Below, piece by piece: positions 13,301 through 23,200 of a stretch of 33,566 bases of DNA. A program made the position numbers and the translations under genes. Every line of letters begins with the position of its first letter. Position 1 is the stretch's first letter. The notes beneath the pieces were generated by a model that saw nothing but the letters and a program-made list of their open reading frames with translations, was not told the origin of the DNA and made no database searches. Source of the stretch: Candidatus Jordarchaeia archaeon (GTDB lineage Archaea > Asgardarchaeota > Jordiarchaeia > Jordiarchaeales > Jordiarchaeaceae); NCBI GenBank assembly GCA_029856435.1, contig JAHQXB010000088.1:1-33566 (forward strand), given 5' to 3'.

Positions 13301-14650
13301 TCAGAATGTAACTTTTTCTTCGGTCCATAACTCCACCATAGATTTCGGCCATCCAATACTCAAAAGTTTTTTACCCGTATCCTTAGAAACAGCACCCTTC
13401 TCCATTCTCTCATGAACAGTCTCAATTGGAACCAGAAAAGGTCTCTTATCATTCCAATCCCACCCAATAAATAGTTCATCCTCATCGTCGATATAAAGGC
13501 ATGTTGCGCGAAGCTTCTGCCTATGCTTCTCCGTATAATCCTTAACCCAGGCCGGAATATTTAAAGCAGTGAGACTCACCTCACCACCCTTACCCTTAAA
13601 CGTTCCCAGTTCATCGGGCAAAATCACATCAGTAAGATGAGTATGACCATAAACTATTCTCAAATTCTTAGTATCAACAACCTTATTCTTGGAAAACCTT
13701 CTCCACCAGCCGCGGAGACCACTAATAGAAGCCTTACGATTATACCTAGTACCAACAAGCCTATTCCAAACTTTCCTTCCATAAAGATAGAGAACACGCG
13801 GCCCACCCAAAATAGCCCACAGAAAAATAAGAACCCCATTACCCAACACACCAAAAATTGGAAGCAACGTATTCCAAAAACTTGCACTCAAACCTAAAAA
13901 ACTGAGAGGAAGAAACTGCAAAACAGGAAACGCCAGATTCAACAAACCCTGACTCAAGCCAACAGAGCCAAGAGGAAAATACTGCAGAACAACATAATTT
14001 AAAAGAGCCATCGCTATGCCCAGAAAAAGTAAGCCCACAAAAAGGTCACCATACTTACCAAACGCCAGAGCCCCAGAACGAATACCAGGCAAAAGCTTCC
14101 AAGGTTGAAACCTAAAAATCTTATCAAACTGGTAACCATGAACAAACAAGTAACCCCTATCACCCTTCCTAAGAGTCACAACTCTCTTAACCTTACCCCC
14201 CTCCTTCTCCTCCCCTCCTTCTTCATTTTGCACTGGATAACAACCCTCAATAATACTCATAGTATACTCACCCGAAGGATAAACCCCCAAAAGCGGTCTC
14301 AAATCATAGTCATGGTTGCCCAAAAGATAAATTTTCTCACAGTCCAGCTTTTGGAGTAAATCAAAAATCGGCCTACTACAATATTCAATAGCACGATCCG
14401 AAGCATCCCAAAGCTCCAAAATATCCCCAATCAAAAGCACCTTCTCAGGAGGCTTCAAAACCTTCTCCCCCCGATTACCACCCCAAGGCCCCAATTTAAC
14501 ACTACACTTCTCCCCATTCTTCAAACGAATAAGCCAACTCAAAAACTGACCCAACTTCTCAGGCTCACAAACAATACCCTTCTCCTTCCCACCACCAGCA
14601 ACCAAGCCTAAATGACAATCCGAAACAACAATAATACTACCATCACCCAT
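13301..14650 (-). CDS. Metallophosphoesterase with three membrane helices inserted
   Basis: The 449-residue protein carries the calcineurin-type metal ligands in order: Asp11 and His13 (SDCHLG), Asp76 (GDILELWD), Asn112 and His113 (GNHDYD), His171 (FVHG) and His336 and His338 (GHTH). This order and the GDxxELWD motif resemble UDP-2,3-diacylglucosamine diphosphatase-type enzymes, but archaea lack lipid A, so the substrate is open; a lipid-linked pyrophosphate is possible. Between His171 and His336 lie about 120 extra residues with three hydrophobic segments (about 202-224, 233-257 and 262-285). The catalytic domain is thus anchored by a membrane insert, not by a terminal helix. Coding-strand codons end mainly in G or T. 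Confidence 0.8.
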   Translation of the reverse strand: MGDGSIIVVSDCHLGLVAGGGKEKGIVCEPEKLGQFLSWLIRLKNGEKCSVKLGPWGGNRGEKVLKPPEKVLLIGDILELWDASDRAIEYCSRPIFDLLQKLDCEKIYLLGNHDYDLRPLLGVYPSGEYTMSIIEGCYPVQNEEGGEEKEGGKVKRVVTLRKGDRGYLFVHGYQFDKIFRFQPWKLLPGIRSGALAFGKYGDLFVGLLFLGIAMALLNYVVLQYFPLGSVGLSQGLLNLAFPVLQFLPLSFLGLSASFWNTLLPIFGVLGNGVLIFLWAILGGPRVLYLYGRKVWNRLVGTRYNRKASISGLRGWWRRFSKNKVVDTKNLRIVYGHTHLTDVILPDELGTFKGKGGEVSLTALNIPAWVKDYTEKHRQKLRATCLYIDDEDELFIGWDWNDKRPFLVPIETVHERMEKGAVSKDTGKKLLSIGWPKSMVELWTEEKVTF

Positions 14651-14766
14651 TCACAACACCTCCAACAAAAACAACAAACGAAACTTAACAATAAAACCCA
14701 CAAAACACCATTTAAACTTTCCCAACCCCACAACAACAAGACCAACAAACAAAAATTTCCTAAAAA

Positions 14767-14944
14767 GGTACAATTAATTCGTTGTCGCCTGCTGCGTGTC
14801 ATTTGTTTTTCGGCTTTCATCACCCCTAAGGCGCCCTTTTCTACGTTTTTACCCTGCAGAATAACTCCTAATGGACCTCAATATGGGGACGCAGGACACG
14901 ACCCAAATATACACCCAAAAGGCGACACCTCAGTTAACTGTGCC
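14767..14944. ncRNA. Structured intergenic element N6 between divergent genes
   Basis: The ends 14767-14789 and 14921-14944 are largely complementary: a GGYACARTTAAYT block and a TGTCGCC/GGCGACA block (14783-14789 with 14921-14927), separated by a small internal loop. Inside, CTGCGT (14792-14797) can pair with ACGCAG (14889-14894), or CGTGTC (14795-14800) with GACACG (14895-14900). These two pairings exclude each other, like a switch. Two of the three changes in the outer helix are wobble pairs on the + strand. The element lies between the phosphoesterase and flavoprotein starts and may be leader or control RNA for the latter. Confidence 0.4.
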
Positions 14945-15009
14945 TCTAAAAAGCCAAAACCTTTTTTACCCAAACCGCAAAAAGTCTATCTACAAAAGGA
15001 GGAAAACAA

Positions 15010-16026
15010 ATGACCATAAAAACACCACTATGCGACATGTTAGGAATAAAACACCCCATAATACAAGCTGCAATGGGGCCCTTCTACACCACAAAACTAT
15101 GCTGCGCCGTAGTAAACGCAGGAGCATTCGGAATAATCTCCCACACCAACCTATTAGGAGTAGACCCAGTAAAAGAAATGGAAAAAAACATAAGATACGT
15201 AATGGAAAACTGCAAAGGAAACTTCGGAGTAAACATCAGAGTCGCAAGAATACAAATCGACGCCCCCGCCCTAATGGAACTAATAGTCAAACTAAGAAAA
15301 GAAGATCCAGAAATAAAAGATAGACTAAAAATGGTAGTAACCTCAGCAGGAAATCCCAAACCCCCTGCACAATTCTTCAAAGAAAAAGACAAAGACCTAC
15401 TGCTCTTCCACGTAGCCCCCACACTATACCACGCCATGAAAGTCGACGGACTCTGCGACGGAATAATATGCACAGGATACGAAGGAGGTGGACACCAAAG
15501 CTACGAAAGAGTAAACACCACCGTACTAGTCACAGAAGCAGCCAGACACTGCAAAAAACCGATAGTTGCATGTGGCGGTTTCTCGGATGGCCGTGGTATT
15601 GCTGCTGCGCTTGCTATGGGTGCTGTGGGTGTTCAGATGGGTACGCGTTTTATTGCTACTAAGGAGTGTGAGTTTCACCAGAACTATAAAGATTTCATTG
15701 TTCGTTCAAGGGATTCTGATACGATGGTTTGCCAGGGTGCTTTTGGTCCGATTCGTCTTTTGAAGAATAAGTATGCTGAGGAGCATGGTGAGATTCTGTC
15801 TAGGGATGAGAAGATGGCTTTGGAGGCGCAGCTTGACCTTGAAGCTATCAGGGAGGACAACAGGAAGTATGCTTTGGTTTACGAGGGTGATATCGATAAT
15901 GGTCCTGTTCTTTGTGGTCAGTCCTGTGGTAACATTGATGATATTCCGACGGTTAAGGAGCTCATTGAACGGATGGTGAAGGAGGCTGAGGCGGAAATCA
16001 GGAAGCTGAACTCCTATTTGAAGTAG
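15010..16026 (+). CDS. Nitronate monooxygenase-like flavin oxidoreductase
   Basis: A 338-residue TIM-barrel FMN protein of the 2-nitropropane dioxygenase / nitronate monooxygenase / FabK superfamily. It shows HPIIQAAMGP at the first strand, NFGVNI, VTSAGNP, the active-site EGGGH with His162, and the FMN phosphate loops ACGGFSDG (187-194) and GVQMGTRF (207-214). Members oxidise nitronates or reduce enoyl thioesters; the crotonase neighbours of its paralog at 31045 favour a thioester role, which is inference. The ATG has AAAGGAGG 6 bases before it. Third codon positions switch abruptly from A/C to G/T near residue 184. Confidence 0.82.
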   Translation: MTIKTPLCDMLGIKHPIIQAAMGPFYTTKLCCAVVNAGAFGIISHTNLLGVDPVKEMEKNIRYVMENCKGNFGVNIRVARIQIDAPALMELIVKLRKEDPEIKDRLKMVVTSAGNPKPPAQFFKEKDKDLLLFHVAPTLYHAMKVDGLCDGIICTGYEGGGHQSYERVNTTVLVTEAARHCKKPIVACGGFSDGRGIAAALAMGAVGVQMGTRFIATKECEFHQNYKDFIVRSRDSDTMVCQGAFGPIRLLKNKYAEEHGEILSRDEKMALEAQLDLEAIREDNRKYALVYEGDIDNGPVLCGQSCGNIDDIPTVKELIERMVKEAEAEIRKLNSYLK

Positions 16027-16544
16027 TTTGGACTTCTTGTTAACGTTAGTATTGTTCATTTCTAGTTAGTTTTGTTTCGCTTTCTGCGTCCTTTTTTTAT
16101 TTTTGCGACTTGAATTAGTGTGTTTTGTTTTTAGGGTTTGGGGTTTAGTGTCTACCTCTATTTGGGAATTCATTTGAGAAACTTTTATTGTTCTATGAGT
16201 TGAAGGGGATGCTTTCTTGAATTAGTGGTCTAAACTGTGGATACTAATTTATTGTGTTATGTTGGTTCGTTTTGGTCGGTTCTGGTTTAAAATGTTAGGG
16301 TGAAATGTTGGGAAGGGTGCTTTTGTGAGGGGGGATGGATGGGTAGATAAAAATTGTGGGTCGGTCTATGGTTCTATTGGGAGGTGCTGGTTTAGATATT
16401 GTTTTTGGGGATGCTTTTCTTGGATTGGTCAATGTTGGGGGGCTAGTGTTATGTTGGGTCTTTTGTTCCACTATTTTTAAATAATAGTTGTTTTAATTGT
16501 ATTATTTGTGTGTGAATGTTTTACAATAGTTAAGAATTTTTGCA
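16027..16544. other. G/T-rich non-coding gap
   Basis: Over 500 bases without a credible gene on either strand. The + strand is very rich in G and T, with G runs such as GTGAGGGGGGATGG near 16325. A TATA box, TTTTTAAATA (16474-16483), serves the HTH gene. I found no strong hairpin with paired ends like the other gaps. Confidence 0.4.
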
Positions 16545-16937
16545 GTGAAGAGGTTAGTGGTGTTTTGTTTGAAGTCCCCTTGTGAGTTGGTTATTTGGTA
16601 TTTGCTTCCCAGTGTCAGGTCGGAGTTAGCTAAGGAGTTGGTTAAGCTTGGCTTTTCTCAGAAGGAGGTAGCGAAGAGACTAGGGATATCTGAGGCTGCA
16701 GTATCCCACTACGTGAAGGAGAAACGGGGCAAAAAGATTGATTTGGATAAGGAGGCCAGGAATGAGATTAAAAGACTTGCAAACGATATGGCTTCCTCCG
16801 ATGATGCCACAAATTTGATTCCGAGGACTTGCGAGATTTGTATCTTGGTGAGAAAAAGCGATGTTCTTTGTAAACTTCATAGAAGTTTAGACTCTGTTCC
16901 CGCTAATTGTAAGGTTTGTTCAGAACTTTTTAAATAA
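16545..16937 (+). CDS. Archaeal HTH regulator with a zinc-binding end
   Basis: A 130-residue predicted transcription regulator of the COG2522 type. The SPCELVIWYLLPSVRSELAK start is typical, and the XRE-like helix-turn-helix is at about 30-60 (GFSQKEVAKRLGISEAAVSH). The C-terminal part has Cys96-x2-Cys99, Cys109, His112 and Cys122-x2-Cys125, likely one zinc site. The GTG at 16545 is taken as the start; a GTG at 16560 or the TTG at 16569 would give the shorter family N-terminus and are equally possible. The TATA box at 16474-16483 gives a leader of about 40 bases. Targets are unknown. It converges on the HEAT-repeat gene. Confidence 0.8.
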   Translation: MKRLVVFCLKSPCELVIWYLLPSVRSELAKELVKLGFSQKEVAKRLGISEAAVSHYVKEKRGKKIDLDKEARNEIKRLANDMASSDDATNLIPRTCEICILVRKSDVLCKLHRSLDSVPANCKVCSELFK

Positions 16938-17237
16938 GTCGTTTTAGATTATTTTCAACACTATGTTTTTGTTTTTCCTAGCGACAGGTTAGGGCTTCTT
17001 AATTCTATCTAGATTTATATTTCTTTTTTTAACTATGATTTTCTCATTAATTTTTTTTCTAAACCTCTCCTTGACCGGGGTTATTTAAGGCTTCTTTCCC
17101 CGAGAAAGCGGAAAAAACTACATTTCTAGAAGGCGAAAAGGAAAAAATTAACTGGAAAGTCTATAGTTCTGCCTTTTTTAATTTTTAGTGGAATAATGTG
17201 ATAGTTGTAGTTTTTGTATGTTTTGTGTTTGTGGGAT
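16938..17237. other. AT-rich gap between convergent genes
   Basis: It holds the 3' ends of the HTH and HEAT genes. T runs near 17028-17062 could end the HTH transcript. On the minus strand CTTTC-TCGGG-GAAAG (about 17095-17110) followed by further T-rich sequence could end the HEAT transcript. I see no gene. Confidence 0.35.
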
Positions 17238-20200
17238 CTAACTTGGGAAGGCTAAGAAGTCTTTTGTTAGATCTTCTATCTTCCACTCTATTGTGGATGG
17301 TGTTCCTTCTCCGAGTGTTTCTGAAATCAAACCTTTTTTGTATGTCTTGAAGCTGTTTGAAGTTAATCTTGCACGTTCTTCGGATTCTCCACTTTGTGCC
17401 CAGTAGAATAATGCAAATTCTGTTACCTCTGCAAAAATTTCTTCGATTTCTGAGAATTTTGCTTCTCTTAGAAATCTTGACCTTTCTTTGCTTAACCTTT
17501 GATTCTCAATTTGGTTAATTAGGCTGGGATCTTCCATCAATTTCTTGGGTGAAACTCCAAAAACTCTGGTGACAGCTCCCAGAGCTTTCGAGGCTGCGTT
17601 GCGAATCTTCACGTCGCTCTGCAGTTTAATGAGGGTTCTGATAGTTTTTCCATCTACAAGGCCTTCTTCAGCATATCGCGTGATGGCAATCGCTGAACAC
17701 AAAGAAATATCCTTATTTTCACTTCCTAATAAATTAATCAATTTATCCAGAGCCCTTTCATCAATCTTGCCTTTTTCCGCGTAAAACGTAAGTGCAAGAA
17801 TCGCGTTTATCTGTATTAAGGTCTCCTTCTCCTCAAGCAATTCGATTAATTTACTCATGGCTTCGTCATTGATAATACCTTTTTCAGCATATCTGGCCAG
17901 GGCAAGTGCGGCGCTTGAACGTGTATAGCCATATTCCGTTTTAAGCAGAGATGTTAATCTATCTACTGCCCTTTTGTCCACTAGGCCGTTTTCAGCATAT
18001 CTAGCCAACGCTAAGGAGGCATTTGCCTTTATGGTGTTATTTTCGTCGCCCAACAGCATTATTAGTGGTTCTATGCTTTCTGGATCAGTAATCTTGTTTT
18101 CAGCGTACCAAGCGATTGCCAGTGAGGAGTTAATTCGGGTTACAAAGCTGGGGTCTCCGAGCAATTTGACTAGAGCGCCTAAACTCATCTTATTCAAAAT
18201 TCCCTTTCTAGCGTAATTTGCAATGGTGTATGAAGCATTCATTCTCACAATAATGTCCTCATCTCCGAGTATAGCAATTAGATGCTCTAAAGCTCTGGGA
18301 TCTATTATACCCTTCTTTTCGGCGAAACTTGCAATAGAATATATAGCGTTTTCTTTTGTAAGAACCTCTTTACTCGTAAGAAGTTTTATAAGCTTGTCCA
18401 AAATTTTGGGATCTAACAACCCATTCATAGCGTATCTTCCAATGACAAAGGTGGCGTTTTGGACAATCTCCAAGTTTGCGTTATCCAGCAAACTTGACAA
18501 TGTTTTTAAAATGGCCTCATTCACTAACCTATTCTCCGCGTAAGCCCCAATGGCAATTAATGCATGTTTCTTAACATCAACATTTTCGTCTTCGATTAGA
18601 GTAATTAGGGGTTTTAGAGCATTCTCAGTAATCAAATTGTTATCTGCGTAAAATCCTAAAGCCATTGTTGCATGAATTTTGACACGTGCTTCTTGGTCGC
18701 CCAAGAGTTTCGTTAAACTTTCTAAGGCTGTTTTATCTATCAGCTTCTTTTCTCCATAGATGGCTATTGCTAGTGCGGCGTTCATTCTGGTTGTTGGGCT
18801 CTCGTCTTCTAGTAGCTTCACTAGTGGCTTCAAAGCATCCTTATCAGTTAGACCCTTCTCTGCAGCGTAGGCTATTGCTAGTGCGGCGTTCATTCTGGTT
18901 GTTGGGCTCTCGTCTTCTAGTAGCTTCACTAGTGGTTTCAAAGCATCTTCTGAAAAGATTCCTCTTTTAATATATCTGGCTATTGCTAGTGCGGCGTTCC
19001 CTCGAGCCTTACTGTCTTCGTCTTCTAGCAGCTTCACAAGGGATTCCAAGGCTTTGGGGTTTATCAGTCCCTTCTCTGCGTAAATTGCCATAATTGCCGA
19101 AGCCAAGATTCTAGAATCAGCAGTTTTATCGGTAAGCAGAACAGTCAAAGGCTGGAGGGCGTCCTCAATTATCAAACCTTTCCTAAGATAGGATTCGGCT
19201 GCGTGTAGAACATTTAAGCGAACCTGACTATCTTGGTCAGCGAGGAGCGCTTTAAACCGCTTTAACACGTTTTCAGAAGTTAAGCCCTTATCCGCATATC
19301 TAGCCAAAGTGGCTGAGATTGCAACACGAACGCCAGTATCCGCGTCCTCACATAGAGACGAAAGTGGTTCCAAAGCGGATTCATCGGTTAGACCATTTTC
19401 TGCGTAGAATCCTAGGGCAATCGACGCTTTGGTGCGAATGATGCTATTACTATCCTTGAGGAGAGAAATTAATGGGGTCAGAGCCCTCACATCAGTAATA
19501 CGCCTTTGTGCATATAGACCAATTACTGCGGTAGTCTTTAGCCGAATTTCCTCATTCTCATCATGAAGTAGCTCAATTAGGGGCTCTAATGCATTTGGCG
19601 CCACTAGGTCCTTCTCTAGGTAATATGCTAAAGCCACTAAAGCTACTTTGCGGATATCTGCATTTTCGTCTCTAAGCAATTTTACTAGCGCCACCAATGC
19701 ATGCTCATCCATAAGCCCATTCATAGCATAATTTGCGATAGCGTGTACGGCGTTCTCTCGAATCTGGCTATCCTCGTCACTTAACAGGTTTATTAGGGGC
19801 ATTATAGCCTTTGAATCCACTAAGTTGTTAGCAGCATACCATCTGGTAGCAATAGTAGCATTTTTTCTTATTGCATAGTTATCGCTACCAAGTAATTCGA
19901 TTAAAGGAGGTATTGCCTCGCTAGAGACAATACCCTTCACAGCGTGTCTTCCAATAGCGAAGGTTGCCGCCCATAAAAGATCAGTGTTTTCCTCCTTAAG
20001 CATCCTAACTAGAGATTCCAACGCCCCTTCGCCGATTAATCCTTTCTCTGCATAGAATCCTACCGCGGCGGCGGCCCTCATTTTAATATCCGATCTTTCT
20101 TCGTTGAGTAATTTTACTAAATTTTCTAAAGCAGCCTCATCAACCAAGCCTATCTCTGAATAACGGGCAATAGCATCCACTGCTCTCATTCTGACATCAT

Positions 20201-23200
20201 CATTTTCATCGATAAGCAATTTATTGAGGGGGTCTAAGGCCTTCCTGTTTAGAAGTGCATTATCAGCATATCTGGCTATTGCCGCAGCCGCGTTTCCACG
20301 AGTGTACAAGTTTTCATCTGACAGTAATTTAATTAGTGGTTCAATTGCCTTGATATCAACAATTTTCTTCTCGGCATAGTTAGAAATTGCATTCACCGCG
20401 TTTCCTCGAACAAAGCTGTCATTATCACTAAGCAAAGTGATTAATGGATTTAAAGCCTTGGCGTTAAGGATGCCCTTTTTAGCATATATTGATATAACTA
20501 TTGCGGAATTGTCCCTGATCTCTGTACTAGGGTCGGTAAGAAGCTTAATCACCTTCTCTAAAGCCCTCTCGTCAATTAAATTGTTATCCGCATATTTTAA
20601 CAAGGTTATTACTGCGTTTCTTCTGATTGTCGCGTCTTTATCTTCTAGCAGAGCGATGAGGGGGTTGAGAGCTTTAGGATCAACTAGGCGGTTTTCTGCG
20701 TACATCCATAAGGCGGTTGTGGAATTGATGCGAGTATTATTATCTTTGTCGTCTAGTAGAGATATTAAGGGTTCTATAGCTTCTTTGTAAAAAAGTTTGT
20801 TTTCCGCGTATTTTACTACCGCATAAACTGAGTTTGCCCGTATCTCCCCATTTTCATTGTTTAGTAGTTTTGATAGGGATTTCAATGCTTTTTCTGAATA
20901 CATCTGTTTCTCAGCATAGTATATTATGGTCTTGATCGCAATGTTACATAGAGAAATATCTTGATCTTCTAGAAGGGGTACTATTGACTCCAAAATTTGC
21001 TCGTTTAAAATTTCATTTTTTGCATATTCGTTTACCGCTTGGGCGGCGTTATAACGTATCTCAACTATTTCATCACTAAGTAAGTTTGATAAGAGCTTTA
21101 GAGCTTTTTCGTATAGTAAACCCTTTTTTGAGTATTTGGTAATAGTCGCTGAAGAAACTCTTCTTATTTCGGGGTCTTCATCTTTGAGTAGTTCTGTCAA
21201 AGGTTCAAGAGAATCTGTTATAAATAAATCCCCGTCCGCATAGATGTTTAAGGCAGCTGCTGCGTTGTAACGATTCTTGGGGTTTTTGTCGGATAGCAGA
21301 TTCACCAAGGGTTTTAGAGCGGCTGAGTTAAATTTTTCTCTCTCGGCATAGTGTATAATCGCTTCTGAGGCTTTTGTAGAAAGTTTATCGTCTCCTTTTC
21401 CCAGCAATTTTATTAAACACTCTAAAGCCTCCTCTTGAATTAATCCTCTTTCAGCATATTGTGAAATGGTAGAGGAGGCATTAATGAGAATATCCAAGTT
21501 CTCCTCCTCAAGGAGCTTCACTAGTGGCGTCAGCGCCTTCTTATTAACAATTTTATTCTCTGCGTAAAGTGATAGAGCTTGTGCGGAAATTGCGCGTATA
21601 TCGTCGTATTCGTCGCTGAGTAGATTTATAATTGGATCGATTACATTTTCACTAAAAATATGTTTTTCAGCGTATCTTAAGATGGTAGTTGCAGAATTTA
21701 ATCTAACGTCTTTGTCAGCGTCTCTAAGATTTCTTGATAATTGCTCTAGAGCTTTCTCATCAATAATTCCGTTGATTGCGTATAGCCCTATAATAGCTGC
21801 AGCATTTGCACGTACACTGCTATCCCTATTTCCTAATAAATCTATAAGGCGCTTTAGTGCCTCTTCATAAACCAGATTATTTTCAGCATAGGTCATAAAT
21901 ACTTTTAAAACCCTTGACAAGAGATTAGAATCTTCTACCTCAAGCAGGGCTATTAATAGCTCAAGTAACCTATCATCGAACAGCTTGTTCTCCGCATATA
22001 ATTTAATTACATCAACTACCCTGCTACGAAGAACTAGATTTTCATCGCGGAGGAGATTAGTCAAATATAGAAATATCCTATCATCAAAGAGCTCTTTCTC
22101 AGCGTAGGTACCTATCGCATCTAAAGATTTGATGCGTATATCCAAACTTTTGTCATCGAGAAGAATTATAAGTGGTTCTAACGCTTCTTTTTTAAGGTAA
22201 TTCTTCTGAGCGTACAATCCTAATGCGAGTACGGAGTTTGCGCGTACATTTTCATTGTAATCCATCAGCCCCTTGATCAATGGATCCAATGCAGATTCTT
22301 CGAGGAGTCCCCCCTCCGCATATCTAACAATTATGCTAGAGGCTCTAAATCGAATTTCTGGATTTTCATTACTAATAAGTTGTGGTAAAAACTTCAAAGC
22401 TTCTTCGCTAAATAACCCCTTTTCTGAGTAGCGATCTAGTGCGGTAACAGCTCTCAACTTTGTATCAACATCCTCGTCGCTGAGGAGTTTTGTAAGTGGT
22501 TTCAAGGCGTCTTTATAGTATAGCCCATTAACAGTGTACAAAATAATAGCGGTTAACACGTTTCTCCTTATACTAATATTCTCCTCAAAAAGTATTTTGG
22601 AGAGGGGTTCTAACGCCTTATTGGAAACCAGACCTTTCTCTGCATACCTGATAATTCCAATAACCGCCCTAGTCCTAACATCTATATTCTCATCGCTGAG
22701 CAGTTTTGTGAGAGGATTAACTGCCGTTTCGTTTAACAATCCTTTCTCCGCGTAAATTCCAATGGCAAGAGCTCCGTTTGCTCTAACATTGGCATCCTCA
22801 TCACCCAATATTTTAACTAGAGCCGGTAGAGCAGAACTGTGAACTAATCCGTTTATTGCATATAAAACTAGGGAGATCGCCGCGGTTGTGCGGGTCGCTT
22901 TATTCTCGTCCGAGAGCAGTTTGATTAAATATTCGGTGGCATCTTCATGGACTAGGTTTTTCTCTGCGTAGAGTCCTATTGCTGCTACAGCCCTCATTCT
23001 CACATCACTGGACTTGTCAGAAAGCAGTTTGACCAGCGGTTTTAAGGCCCCCTCACTTACTAGGTTTTTCCCCGCGTATTGGGCTATTATACCAGCGGCT
23101 CCAGCACGTATAGCGTAGTTTTGATCTTCTAGGAGTGCAATCAGAGACTTTAGGGCTCTTATGTCTACATAATTTTTTACTGCATACAATCCCACTGCTG

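Noticed and set aside
14612..15323. Plus-strand frames rich in Asn, Thr, Lys and Arg before and inside the flavoprotein gene
   Set aside because: They are low-complexity translations of A/C-rich DNA and overlap well-supported genes in other frames.
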